Assembly: GCF_003056335.1 (NCBI RefSeq)
Contig: NZ_PYWA01000003.1
Coordinates: 1 to 64,000, forward strand
Reading direction: 5' to 3'
DNA from: Paracoccus indicus
GTDB lineage: Bacteria > Pseudomonadota > Alphaproteobacteria > Rhodobacterales > Rhodobacteraceae
Length of the DNA: 64,000 nt
Both the position numbers and the translations under genes were made by a program. The notes beneath the pieces were generated by a model. The model ran no database searches, was not told where the DNA came from, and was given only the letters and a program-made list of their open reading frames with translations. Shown piece after piece: positions 42,480 through 51,325 of the stretch (positions are counted from its first letter, which is position 1; every line of letters begins with the position of its first letter).

Positions 42480-43304
42480 GTGACCCAAGTCGAAACCCGC
42501 CACGCCATTCACCCCGCCCATGCCAAGACGATGGATACCGAGGCCCTGCGCCAGCATTTCCTGGTCGAGGGTCTGTTCCAGGACGGCCAGATCCGCCTGA
42601 CCTATACCCATTACGACCGCTTCGTCGTGGGCGGCGTGGTGCCGAACGGCGCCCCCCTGACGCTGGACGCCATCGACGAAACGAAGACCCCCAGCTTCCT
42701 GGACCGCCGTGAAATGGGCATCGTCAACATCGGCGGCGACGGTCGGGTCGAGGCCGCGGGCGAGGCTTGGGACATGGCCACGGGCGACGTGCTATATTTG
42801 GGCATGGGCGCGGGGGCGGTGACGTTTTCGGGGCAGGGGCGGTTCTACATCACCTCGGCGCCCGCGCATCGCGCTTTGCCGCATCGGCTGGTCACGGTGG
42901 CCGAGGCCAAGCACGTCCACATGGGCGCGGTCGAAACCAGCAACAAGCGCACCATCAAGCAGTTCATCCACCCGCTGGTCATGGAAAGCTGCCAGCTGGT
43001 TCTGGGCTATACCACGCTGGAAGATGGCTCGGTCTGGAACACCATCCCCAGCCATGTCCACGACCGCCGGATGGAGGCCTACCTGTACCACGGCATGGCG
43101 CCGGAATCGCGCGTCCTGCACCTGATGGGCGAACCGCAGGAAACGCGCCACCTGTTCGTGGCCAATGAACAGGCCGTCCTGTCGCCGACCTGGTCGATCC
43201 ATTCGGGCGCGGGCATCGGCGGATACACCTTCATCTGGGCCATGGCAGGCGACAACGTCGATTACACCGACATGGACTTCATCCAGCCGGAGGACATGCG
43301 TTGA
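42480..43304 (+). CDS. kduI: 5-dehydro-4-deoxy-D-glucuronate isomerase
   Basis: This 274-residue cupin-fold isomerase turns 5-keto-4-deoxyuronate into 2,5-diketo-3-deoxygluconate. The zinc ligands appear in IPSHVHDRRMEAYLYH (H-x-H-x4-E). Other family stretches are VGGVVPNGAPLTLD, FLDRREMGIVNIGG, and the C-terminal WSIHSGAGIGGYTFIWAM. I prefer GTG 42480 (AAAGGA about seven bases upstream) to GTG 42465, which overlaps the previous stop. The next gene, kduD, overlaps its stop. Confidence 0.95.
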   Translation: MTQVETRHAIHPAHAKTMDTEALRQHFLVEGLFQDGQIRLTYTHYDRFVVGGVVPNGAPLTLDAIDETKTPSFLDRREMGIVNIGGDGRVEAAGEAWDMATGDVLYLGMGAGAVTFSGQGRFYITSAPAHRALPHRLVTVAEAKHVHMGAVETSNKRTIKQFIHPLVMESCQLVLGYTTLEDGSVWNTIPSHVHDRRMEAYLYHGMAPESRVLHLMGEPQETRHLFVANEQAVLSPTWSIHSGAGIGGYTFIWAMAGDNVDYTDMDFIQPEDMR

Positions 43305-44026
43305 GCCCCTTTTCGCTGGAAGGCCGCACCGCCCTTGTGACCGGTGCCAACACGGGCATCGGTCAAGCCATTGCCGTCGCCATGGCGCAGGCGGGGGCCG
43401 ATGTCATCGCCGCCGGACGTCGCGATTGCGATGAGACCCTGGCCATGATGGGGTCGGGGCGCGCGATGCGCCTGGACTTCGCCGACCCGATGGCCGCGCG
43501 CGACGTCTTTGCCGAACAGCGCATCGACATCTTGGTGAACAACGCAGGCATCATCCGCCGCGACGATGCCGTCGACTTCTCCGAGGCCGATTGGGACGAC
43601 GTCATGGACGTGAATGCCAAGGCGCTGTTCTTTACCTGCCAAGCCTTTGCGCGTGCCGCCCTGCCGCGCGGCATGGGCAAGATCGTCAACATCGCGTCGC
43701 TGCTGTCGTTTCAGGGCGGCATCCGCGTGCCCTCCTATACCGCCAGCAAGCATGGCGTGGCGGGGCTGACCAAGCTGATGGCGAACGAATGGGCTGCCAA
43801 GGGGTTGAACGTCAACGCCATCGCGCCGGGATACATCGAGACGAACAACACCGAGGCCCTGCGCGCCGACCCCGACCGGTCGCGCGCCATTCTGGACCGC
43901 ATCCCCGCGGGCCGTTGGGGCAAGGCCGACGACATCGGCCAGACCGCCGTCTTCCTGGCGGCACCTGCGTCCGATTACATCAACGGCGCGATCCTGAACG
44001 TCGATGGAGGCTGGCTTGCAAGATAG
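43301..44026 (+). CDS. kduD: 2-dehydro-3-deoxy-D-gluconate 5-dehydrogenase
   Basis: This 241-residue SDR protein reduces 2,5-diketo-3-deoxygluconate to 2-keto-3-deoxygluconate. It has TGANTGIG for the cofactor, NNAG, the catalytic SLLSFQGG serine and YTASK for YxxxK, and the C-terminal NGAILNVDGGWLAR. The start is TTG at 43301, overlapping the kduI TGA, and gives the typical N-terminus SPFSLEGRTALVTG. Context after kduI makes the KduD assignment firm among many SDRs. Confidence 0.92.
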   Translation: MSPFSLEGRTALVTGANTGIGQAIAVAMAQAGADVIAAGRRDCDETLAMMGSGRAMRLDFADPMAARDVFAEQRIDILVNNAGIIRRDDAVDFSEADWDDVMDVNAKALFFTCQAFARAALPRGMGKIVNIASLLSFQGGIRVPSYTASKHGVAGLTKLMANEWAAKGLNVNAIAPGYIETNNTEALRADPDRSRAILDRIPAGRWGKADDIGQTAVFLAAPASDYINGAILNVDGGWLAR

Positions 44027-45434
44027 GCTGCATCACACCCCATCCGAGGCCCCCGCGGGCATTGTGCATCTGGGTCTGGGGGCGTTCTTTAGGGCCCACG
44101 GGGCAATCTACGTCTCAGAAGCGATGGCTGCGGCCGGCGGCGATTGGGGCATCATCGGGGTGTCGTTGAAATCGCCGGGCATGCGCGACAAGCTGCGCCC
44201 GCAGGGTTGGTCCTATACCGCGGTCGAACTGGCGCCCACGGGCGAACGTCCGCAGGTCGTGACCATCCTGCGCGACGTCATGGTCGCCCCCGAGGACCCG
44301 CAGGCCGTGCTGAAGGCCATGTCCGATCCCGCCGTCCGCATCGTCAGCCTGACGGTGACGGAGAAGGGCTATTGCCACGAACCTTCGACCGGCAGGCTGA
44401 ATGCCGATCATCCTGATATAACGCAGGATCTGGCGGGCCCGTTGCCCTGTTCGGCCCCCGGCTTTCTGGTCCGTGCCCTGGCGCTGCGTCGTGCTGCTGG
44501 CATCGCGCCCTTCACGGTGCTCTGCTGTGACAACCTGCCCGAGAACGGGCGCGTCCTGCGCGGCGTGGTGCTGGAACTGGCGCGGCTGATCGACCCCGAT
44601 CTGGCCGATTGGATCGCGGCAGAGGGGCGCTTCCCTTCGACCATGGTGGACCGCATCGTGCCCGCGACCAGTCCCGAGGACATCGACCGCGTGGCCGAAC
44701 TGACCGGCCTGCGCGACGAGGCCCCGGTCATGCACGAACCCTTCCGCCAATGGGTGGTCGAGGATGATTTCGTGGGCGGCGACCGCCCCGATCTGGGCGC
44801 CGTCGGCGTGCAGCTGGTCGCCGATGTCACGCCCTATGAACACATGAAGCTGCGGATGCTGAACGGCACGCATTCCTCGCTGGCCTATCTGGGCTATCTG
44901 GCGGGGCATCAGACGATTGCCGAAACGGTGGGTGATCCGGTCTTCTCGCGCTTCGTGCGCATGCTGTGGCGGGACGAGATCATTCCGGCCCTGACCCCGC
45001 CGCCGGGCGAGGATCTGGCCAGCTACGCCGATGCGCTTCACGACCGCTATGCCAACCCCGCCATCCGGCACCGCACCTGGCAGATCGCCATGGATGGCAG
45101 CCAGAAGCTGCCGCAGCGTATCCTGGGCTCCATCGCCGAAGGCCGCGCCGCGGGCCGGGCGGTTCCGGGTCTGACCTTGGCGGTGGCGGCCTGGATGCGC
45201 TATGTTTCGCGCGTCGATCTGGCAGGTGCGGCGATCGAGGTCAAGGACCCGATGGCCGACCGGCTGGCCGCCCTGTGGCGCGATGATCCCGCCGAAACGG
45301 TCGCGGGCTTCTTGGCACTGGAACAGGTGTTTCCGGCAGCATTGCGTGACGACGCGGGTTTTGCGCGCGACCTGACTACGGCACTGACGGCGCTTTGCAA
45401 CAAGGGGGCGGCGCAGGCGGTAGCCGATGCGTGA
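44016..45434 (+). CDS. uxuB: Mannitol dehydrogenase family protein, probable fructuronate reductase
   Basis: This 472-residue polyol/uronate dehydrogenase has the N-terminal IVHLGLGAFFRAHGAIY, VTEKGYCHEPS, FTVLCCDNLPENGR, then PFRQWVVEDDF and the catalytic-domain motif EHMKLRMLNGTHSSLAYLGYL with its active Lys. It most likely reduces fructuronate to mannonate, since uxuA and uxaC are in the same locus. It may also serve tagaturonate, as no separate uxaB is here. TTG 44016 has GGAGG five bases upstream; ATG 44004 is an alternative. It overlaps kduD and uxaA at its ends. Confidence 0.88.
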   Translation: MQDRLHHTPSEAPAGIVHLGLGAFFRAHGAIYVSEAMAAAGGDWGIIGVSLKSPGMRDKLRPQGWSYTAVELAPTGERPQVVTILRDVMVAPEDPQAVLKAMSDPAVRIVSLTVTEKGYCHEPSTGRLNADHPDITQDLAGPLPCSAPGFLVRALALRRAAGIAPFTVLCCDNLPENGRVLRGVVLELARLIDPDLADWIAAEGRFPSTMVDRIVPATSPEDIDRVAELTGLRDEAPVMHEPFRQWVVEDDFVGGDRPDLGAVGVQLVADVTPYEHMKLRMLNGTHSSLAYLGYLAGHQTIAETVGDPVFSRFVRMLWRDEIIPALTPPPGEDLASYADALHDRYANPAIRHRTWQIAMDGSQKLPQRILGSIAEGRAAGRAVPGLTLAVAAWMRYVSRVDLAGAAIEVKDPMADRLAALWRDDPAETVAGFLALEQVFPAALRDDAGFARDLTTALTALCNKGAAQAVADA

Positions 45435-46902
45435 TCCGCTGGTCCTGAACCCCGCCGACAACGTGGCGATCCTGACCGAAAAGGGCGCCGCCCCTGCCGG
45501 TCACAAGATCGCCCGCGCGGGTATCGCCCAAGGGCAGGCGGTGGTCAAATACGGCCAGACCATCGGCTATGCCACCGCCGATATCGCCGCGGGCGATCAC
45601 GTCCACAGCCACAACTGCGCCTTTGGCGAGCATGACCGCGACTATCGCCCCGGCGTAGGGCTGGCCCAAGCGCAGGCCGCGCTGGCGGCGTATCAAGACG
45701 GGGGAATGGTCTTTCAGGGCTATCACCGCGACGGGGGACAGGTTGGCACCCGCAACTTCATCGCGCTGGTTGCCACCGTGAACTGTTCGGCCACCGTCAT
45801 CCGCCGCGCCGCCGAGGAATTGCGGATCGAAGGGGCGCTGGACCCTTACCGCCATGTCGATGGAGTGGTGGCTTTCGCGCATGGCACGGGCTGCGGCATG
45901 GCCGACAGCGGGCCGGGCTGGCAGGTGCTGCAACGGGTGCTGACCGGCCATGCGGGCCATCCCAACGTTGGCGCGGCGCTGTTCGTGGGTCTGGGCTGCG
46001 AGGTGATGCAGATTTCCCGCATGAAGCGCGAACTGGGGCAGGCCGCGCGGTTCCACGGGCTGACCATCCAGGAAAACGGCGGCACGCGGCGCACCATCGA
46101 CGCCATCAAGGAGCGGGTGCGGCAGATGCTGCCGCAGGTCGACCAGGCGCGGCGTGCGCCTGCGCCCGCATCGGCGCTGAAGATCGGGCTGCAATGCGGC
46201 GGCTCGGACGGATTTTCGGGGATCACGGCGAACCCGGCGCTTGGGGTGGCTTGCGACATGCTGGCGGCGCAGGGCGCATCGGTCGTGCTGTCCGAAACGC
46301 CCGAGATCTTTGGTGCCGAACGTCTGCTTTTGGACCGTGTGTCGCGCCCAGAACTGGCCGACAAACTGCTGGCCCGCCTGCGCTGGTGGGAGGATTACGC
46401 CGCCCGGAACGGCGCGTCCTTGGACAACAATCCCAGCCCCGGCAACAAGGCCGGCGGGCTGACCACCATCCTGGAGAAATCCCTGGGTGCGGTGGCCAAG
46501 GCGGGGGCGACGCCGCTGAACGCGGTTCTAAAATATGGTGAACCCATCACCGCGCCGGGGCTGAATTTCATGGACACGCCCGGCTATGATCCCGTCTCGG
46601 CCACGGGCCAGATCGCGGGCGGGGCGCAGCTGATCGTGTTCACCACCGGGCGCGGATCGGCCTTCGGGTCAAAGCCCGCGCCGACGATCAAGCTGGCCAC
46701 GAATGACGCGCTTTATGCCGCGATGCGCGACGACATGGACCTGAATTGCGGCGATATCCTGTCGGGTGTCAGCCTGCAGGACAAGGCCCGCCAGATCGTC
46801 GCGATGATCCTGGAGGTGGCCTCGGGGCAGGAAACCAAAAGCGAGGCCTTGGGGCTTGGCGACAATGAATTCCTGCCTTGGCAAATCGGGGCCGTGGTCT
46901 AA
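45427..46902 (+). CDS. uxaA: Altronate dehydratase
   Basis: This 491-residue protein dehydrates D-altronate to 2-keto-3-deoxygluconate. It has the N-terminal SAF domain (IAAGDHVHSHNCAFGEHDRDY) fused to the large catalytic domain with RDGGQVGTRNFIALVATVNCSATV, HGTGCGM, QCGGSDGFSGITANPALG and FMDTPGYDPVSATGQIAGGAQL. Conserved Cys residues fit the iron-dependent dehydratase family. Length matches the full-length (fused) form. It overlaps uxuB by eight bases and the convergent kdgK by four. Its presence shows that galacturonate as well as glucuronate is handled. Confidence 0.94.
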   Translation: MRDPLVLNPADNVAILTEKGAAPAGHKIARAGIAQGQAVVKYGQTIGYATADIAAGDHVHSHNCAFGEHDRDYRPGVGLAQAQAALAAYQDGGMVFQGYHRDGGQVGTRNFIALVATVNCSATVIRRAAEELRIEGALDPYRHVDGVVAFAHGTGCGMADSGPGWQVLQRVLTGHAGHPNVGAALFVGLGCEVMQISRMKRELGQAARFHGLTIQENGGTRRTIDAIKERVRQMLPQVDQARRAPAPASALKIGLQCGGSDGFSGITANPALGVACDMLAAQGASVVLSETPEIFGAERLLLDRVSRPELADKLLARLRWWEDYAARNGASLDNNPSPGNKAGGLTTILEKSLGAVAKAGATPLNAVLKYGEPITAPGLNFMDTPGYDPVSATGQIAGGAQLIVFTTGRGSAFGSKPAPTIKLATNDALYAAMRDDMDLNCGDILSGVSLQDKARQIVAMILEVASGQETKSEALGLGDNEFLPWQIGAVV

Positions 46903-47804
46903 CCCACGGCCTGCGGCACCAGCGCGCCGCGATGCTGGATCACCCGGCGGCTTAGGTCGTGGCCCGCCATGATGGCGGCATGGCAATCCGCCCCCTGCAG
47001 CCAAGCCGCCAGATAGCCTGCGTTGAAGCTGTCGCCCGCGGCGGTGGTATCCACTGCCGCTTCGGGGCACAGATCGGGCAGGGTGCCCGCGCCTTCAGCG
47101 CCATCGAAGGCCATCGGACCGCCGCCGTTCTTGACTACGACATGGCCCGCACCGACGGCCAGATAACGGTCGATGGTCGCCTGCGGATCGCTGTCACCGA
47201 AATGCACCGCCTCATCGTCGAAGCTGGGCAGGATCAGATCGGCATGGGACGCCGCCTGCTGGATGACATGACACATGGTCTCGCCGTCCTTCCACAGCCG
47301 GGGCCGCAGGTTCGGATCAAAGACCACGGTGGTGCCCGCATCGCGTGCCTCGGTCAGGGCCTGCATCAGGCTTGCGCGGCCCTCCTCGGGCAGGATCGCC
47401 AGCGTGATCCCCGACAGATAGGCCATGCGCGCGCCCCGCAACGCACGGGCCAGCGCGCCCGGATCATCGGCCAGCCTGCGTGCCGCCGAACTGTCGCGCC
47501 AATAGGAAAAGCTGCGTTCGCCGTCCTTCAGGCTGATGGCATAGAGGCCGATCTCACGCTCGGGGTCGCGGGCGATGTGGTCGGTGCCGATGCCTTCGAC
47601 GTGCAGGAAATCCAGCAGCTTCTGGGAAAATTCGCCGGTGCCCACGCGCGTCAGGTAATCGATCTGCCAGTCGCGCGGCATCAGGCGGCGCAGATACCAA
47701 GCGGTGTTCAGCGTGTCGCCCGCGACCCCAAGGCGCCACAGGTCGGGCTGATCGCTGGCCGAAAGTTCGACCATGGCCTCGCCGATCGAGATGATGCGTG
47801 ACAT
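46899..47804 (-). CDS. kdgK: 2-dehydro-3-deoxygluconokinase (sugar kinase, PfkB family)
   Basis: This 301-residue PfkB-type kinase phosphorylates 2-keto-3-deoxygluconate to KDPG, the product on which both arms of the locus converge. It starts SRIISIGEAMVELS and has WRLGVAGDTLNTAWYLRRL for substrate binding. The C-terminal PfkB signature DTTAAGDSFNAGYLAAW holds the catalytic Asp. It begins one base after the uxuA stop, on the same strand. The KDPG aldolase gene (eda/kdgA) is not in the window. Confidence 0.93.
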   Translation of the reverse strand: MSRIISIGEAMVELSASDQPDLWRLGVAGDTLNTAWYLRRLMPRDWQIDYLTRVGTGEFSQKLLDFLHVEGIGTDHIARDPEREIGLYAISLKDGERSFSYWRDSSAARRLADDPGALARALRGARMAYLSGITLAILPEEGRASLMQALTEARDAGTTVVFDPNLRPRLWKDGETMCHVIQQAASHADLILPSFDDEAVHFGDSDPQATIDRYLAVGAGHVVVKNGGGPMAFDGAEGAGTLPDLCPEAAVDTTAAGDSFNAGYLAAWLQGADCHAAIMAGHDLSRRVIQHRGALVPQAVG

Positions 47805-47805
47805 G

Positions 47806-49014
47806 TCAGCCCTCCTTTCGATGGGTCAATGCGGCCTCGACGCCGCGCAGTTCGGCGAGGCCCTTCAGGCGACCGATGGCGGGATAGCCGGGCTGACCGC
47901 CGCGGCCGATGTCGTCCAGAATGTCCTGCCCGTGATCGGGGCGCATGGGGATGACGGCATCCTCGCGTCCGGCGGCACGGCGGGCGGCCTCCTGCTCGAC
48001 CACCGCCTGGATCAGGGCCACCATGTCGGTCTGACCGCCCAGGTGTTCGTCCTCGAAGAAGGAGGCGGGAATGGTGTCGCCGTCGCGGCGGACGTTGCGC
48101 AGGTGCAGGAAATGCACCCGGTCGCCCAAGCGCCGCATCATGCCCGTCAGATCGTTGTCATGCCGTGCGCCAAGGGATCCGGAACACAGGGTGATGCCAT
48201 TGGCGGGCAGATCGACGGCGGCGATGCGTTCGGCGAAATCGGCCTCGGTCGACATGACGCGGGGCAGGCCCAGCAGCGGAAAGGGGGGATCGTCGGGGTG
48301 ACAGCAGAGCCGCATCCCGAGGTCCTGCGCGACAGGCGCGACCAGTTCCAGAAAGGCGTGGAAATTGCCGCGCAGCACCGGATCGGTGACCTTGGCATAG
48401 CTGGCAAGATGGTCGCGCACGTCCTGCATCGTCATGTGTTCGGCGGCACCTGGCAGGCCGAAGACCACGTTGCCCGTCAATTGCGTGCGACGTGCGTCGT
48501 CCATATCGGCAAAGCGGCGGGCGGCGGCGTCCTGCAGATCCTGCGGGATGTCGTCCGTCGCGCCGGGGCGTTCCAGGATGTGCAGGTCGAAGGCCGCGAA
48601 ATCGGTCAGATCGAAGCGCATGCAGCGCGCGCCATTGGGCCTGCGCCATTGCAGATCGGTCCGCGTCCAGTCCAGCACCGGCATGAAGTTGTAGCAGATG
48701 ACCCGGATGCCCGCCGCATGCAGGTTCCGCATCGAGGTGATCCAATTGTCGACATGCGCCCGCCAATCGCCGGTCTGGGTCTTGATCGCCTCGGAGACGG
48801 GCAGGCTTTCGACGACCTCCCATGCCAGCCCCGAAGGGGTGCCGTCGCGCATGGTGGCGATCTGGTCCTGACGCTGGCGGATCTGATCGGGCGTCCAGAC
48901 CTGTCCGGTGGGGACGTGGTGCAGCGCGCTGACCACGCCCTGCACGCCGGCCTGCAGCATGTCGTCGATGGATACGGGGTCGTTCGGGCCGAACCAGCGC
49001 CAAGTCTGTCGCAT
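47806..49014 (-). CDS. uxuA: Mannonate dehydratase
   Basis: This 402-residue TIM-barrel enzyme dehydrates D-mannonate to 2-keto-3-deoxygluconate. It has the UxuA start MRQTWRWFGPNDPVSIDDMLQAGVQGVVSALHHVP, ICYNFMPVLDWTRTDL, GMRLCCHPDDPPFPLLGLPR and VHFLHLRNVRRDG, including metal-binding His and Cys residues. Length is normal. It lies ten bases after the gntR gene and immediately upstream of kdgK, forming a gntR-uxuA-kdgK operon that converges with the larger uronate operon. Confidence 0.95.
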   Translation of the reverse strand: MRQTWRWFGPNDPVSIDDMLQAGVQGVVSALHHVPTGQVWTPDQIRQRQDQIATMRDGTPSGLAWEVVESLPVSEAIKTQTGDWRAHVDNWITSMRNLHAAGIRVICYNFMPVLDWTRTDLQWRRPNGARCMRFDLTDFAAFDLHILERPGATDDIPQDLQDAAARRFADMDDARRTQLTGNVVFGLPGAAEHMTMQDVRDHLASYAKVTDPVLRGNFHAFLELVAPVAQDLGMRLCCHPDDPPFPLLGLPRVMSTEADFAERIAAVDLPANGITLCSGSLGARHDNDLTGMMRRLGDRVHFLHLRNVRRDGDTIPASFFEDEHLGGQTDMVALIQAVVEQEAARRAAGREDAVIPMRPDHGQDILDDIGRGGQPGYPAIGRLKGLAELRGVEAALTHRKEG

Positions 49015-49024
49015 CGGGTATCTC

Positions 49025-49699
49025 TCAGTCGGTGAAGTAGTCGGGATGGGCTGCGGCCATTTCCGGCAGCTCGGTCAGCATCTGGCGCAGATGAGCGCGG
49101 ATGGCGGTTTCCGCCGTGTCGGCATCGCCCGCCAGCAGCGCGTCAAGAATGGTGCGGTGCTGGGCGATGGTCTGGCTGCGGTCGAAGACGCGCATCGACA
49201 TGTGGCGCATCCGGTTCATCTGCGATTTCAGCCGCTCCAGATCCTGCCAGACGGCGGGCTGACCGGCAGCCAGTGCCATGGCCTGATGGAAGCGGTCGTC
49301 CGAGGCGATGAATTCGGCCACATCGCCTGCCTTGTCGGTGCGGTCCTGGACCTCCATCTCGGCCTGCATCGCGGTCAGATCGGGGCGGGCATCGGCCACC
49401 ATGCGGGCCAGATCGCTCTCCACCGCCTCGCGGATCAGGCGGGCCGAAAGCACCGCGCGGATCGAGATCTTGCCGATATAGGTGCCACGCTGCGGCTTGA
49501 TCTCGGCCAGTCCCTCGCCGGCCAGCCGGATGAACGCCTCGCGCACGGGTTGGCGGGACAGACCGATGGTCTCGGCGATCTCGGTTTCCGACAGGCGGGC
49601 GCCGGGGGCCAGATCGCCACGGATGATGCGCTGATACAGCCAGTCGTGGACCTGCTGGGCGGTCGAGGCCGGTCGGGCAAGGATCGTGTGTTCGGGCAT
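49025..49699 (-). CDS. GntR family transcriptional regulator (FadR/FCD subfamily)
   Basis: This 224-residue protein has a winged HTH (STAQQVHDWLYQRIIRGDLAPGARLSETEIAETIGLSRQPVREAFIRL) and an FCD ligand domain (DDRFHQAMALAAG … IAQHRTILDAL). It heads the operon with uxuA and kdgK and so probably senses a uronate-pathway intermediate. The ATG at 49699 has AGGAG upstream. It is a distinct paralog of the regulator at 37083-37778, sharing only the family pattern. It is divergent from imuB with 141 bases between, which carry the LexA box for imuB. Confidence 0.92.
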   Translation of the reverse strand: MPEHTILARPASTAQQVHDWLYQRIIRGDLAPGARLSETEIAETIGLSRQPVREAFIRLAGEGLAEIKPQRGTYIGKISIRAVLSARLIREAVESDLARMVADARPDLTAMQAEMEVQDRTDKAGDVAEFIASDDRFHQAMALAAGQPAVWQDLERLKSQMNRMRHMSMRVFDRSQTIAQHRTILDALLAGDADTAETAIRAHLRQMLTELPEMAAAHPDYFTD

Positions 49700-49800
49700 C
49701 GTGATCTCCTGCATCTCGAACTATGCCATACTTCCATACAAGTAAAGTCCGCAGATGCGGAAATGCTGGACTCGACTTGCGGAAAGATGTTCCGTAATGA

Positions 49801-49815
49801 GAACGGATAGTGAAC
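49801..49815 (+). promoter_or_regulatory. LexA (SOS) box, GAAC-N7-GAAC, upstream of imuB
   Basis: GAAC-GGATAGT-GAAC is an exact match to the alphaproteobacterial LexA operator, 25 bases before the imuB start. An additional GTTC at 49789-49792 gives an overlapping inverted pair. imuB-dnaE2 cassettes are well-known SOS targets, so the assignment is strong. Confidence 0.88.
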
Positions 49816-49840
49816 AAACAGCAATGGATGGGAAAGGATC

Positions 49841-51325
49841 ATGGGACGGCGGCTGCTTGGCATCTGGTTTCCACGGCTGGCAAGCGAGGCCAGCCAGCGT
49901 CGCCGACCCGTCGAGGGGCCCTTTGCCCTTGTCCATCGGGTGGGCAATGCCGATCAGCTGCACTGCCTGAACGCCGATGCACAGGGGCAGGGGCTGCATC
50001 GCGGCATGGCGCTGGCCAATGCCCGCGCCATCTGTCCCGACCTCTGCACCCGTCCCGCCGATCCGGTTGCCGAGGCGGCCGCGCTGGCCAGCTTGCGCCG
50101 ATGGGCGATGCGCTATTCGCCGCTGGTGGCGCGGGATGGCGATGACGGGCTGCTGGCCGATATCACCGGCGCGGCCCATCTGTTCGGGGGCGAGGCCGAG
50201 CTGCTGGCAGATCTGCACGACGGGTTGTCCCGGGCGGGGCTTTCCGCCGTCGCGGGCATTGCGGGCACGCGGGCGGCGGCCCATGCGCTGGCCCGTCATG
50301 GCGGGGGGATCGTGCCGGATGGGCAGCTGATGCAGGGGGTGATGCATCTGCCGGTGCAGGCGCTGCGCATCGATGCGGTGACGGCTGCGGCCCTGGGGCG
50401 TGCGGGCCTGACCCATGTGGCCGATCTGGCGGCCCTGCCGCGCGCGCCGCTGGCCCGTCGCTTCGGCGCTGATCTGATGGTGCGGCTGGACCAGCTGCTG
50501 GGCCACCAGCCCGAACCCGTCGCCGCCGAGCCCGAGGCTCCGCATTTCGGCGTGCGACTGACCCTGCCCGAACCGATCGGGTTGACGGTCGATGTCATGG
50601 CGGGGCTGGAACGCCTGCTGGACCGGCTGTGCGATCACCTGTCCCACCACCAGTATGGCGCGCGGCGCCTGCGGCTGGAATTGTCGCGCGTCGACCGCGA
50701 GACCCTGACGGTCGAGATCGGCCTGGCCCGCGCCATGCGCGACGCCGGTCGCATGGCCGCCCTGTTCGCGCGCGGCCTGGACGACATCGACGCCGGTTTC
50801 GGGATCGAGGCGATGCGCCTGACCGCCCCCGTCACCGAGGCCCTGGCCCCCGCTCAGATCGTCATGGGGCAGGCGGGGCAGGGTGCCGATGCGATGGCCG
50901 ACCTGCTGTCGCGCTTGGGCAACCGGTTGGGCTTCGATGCGGTGCTGCGCTTCCTGCCGATGGACAGCCTGATCCCCGAACGCAGCTTCCAGTTGGCCGC
51001 AGCCGCCTATTCCTGCGCGGCGCGCGGGTTTGGCGGCACCGGTCCCGCACGCCCCCTGCGCCTGTTCCCGCCGCGCCCGGTCGCGCCGACATCGGACCCG
51101 CGTCCGGGAACGCCCCCCGCGGGCTTTTCCTGGCAGGGGCAGGTGCTGACGACGCTGCGCGCGGCGGGTCCGGAACGGATCGCGCCCGAATGGTGGCTGG
51201 ACGATCCCGACTGGCGCACGGGGCTGCGCGACTATTGGCGCATCCAGACGCATCAGGGGCCGCGGCTGTGGCTGTTCCACACGCCCCAGGATCCCGGCTG
51301 GCAGGTGGCGGGGGAATTCGCATGA
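49841..51325 (+). CDS. imuB: ImuB, Y-family-like mutasome subunit (catalytically inactive DNA polymerase homologue)
   Basis: This 494-residue Y-family-like protein cooperates with DnaE2 in damage-induced mutagenesis, bridging to the beta clamp. It begins RRLLGIWFPRL and lacks the N-terminal metal-binding acidic motif. It has LLADITGAAHLFGGE where active Y-polymerases carry SIDEAF, so it should be non-catalytic. A PLRLFPPRPV stretch near residue 405 resembles the clamp-interaction/ImuB linker motif. The usual upstream partner imuA is missing; the LexA box lies directly before it. It shares ATGA with dnaE2, so translation is coupled. Confidence 0.93.
   Translation: MGRRLLGIWFPRLASEASQRRRPVEGPFALVHRVGNADQLHCLNADAQGQGLHRGMALANARAICPDLCTRPADPVAEAAALASLRRWAMRYSPLVARDGDDGLLADITGAAHLFGGEAELLADLHDGLSRAGLSAVAGIAGTRAAAHALARHGGGIVPDGQLMQGVMHLPVQALRIDAVTAAALGRAGLTHVADLAALPRAPLARRFGADLMVRLDQLLGHQPEPVAAEPEAPHFGVRLTLPEPIGLTVDVMAGLERLLDRLCDHLSHHQYGARRLRLELSRVDRETLTVEIGLARAMRDAGRMAALFARGLDDIDAGFGIEAMRLTAPVTEALAPAQIVMGQAGQGADAMADLLSRLGNRLGFDAVLRFLPMDSLIPERSFQLAAAAYSCAARGFGGTGPARPLRLFPPRPVAPTSDPRPGTPPAGFSWQGQVLTTLRAAGPERIAPEWWLDDPDWRTGLRDYWRIQTHQGPRLWLFHTPQDPGWQVAGEFA

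Noticed and set aside
49700..49760. Operator palindrome for the second GntR regulator (TATG-N9-CATA and a distant GCATCT/AGATGC pair)
   Set aside because: Arms are only four bases or too far apart (36 bases) to support a site.
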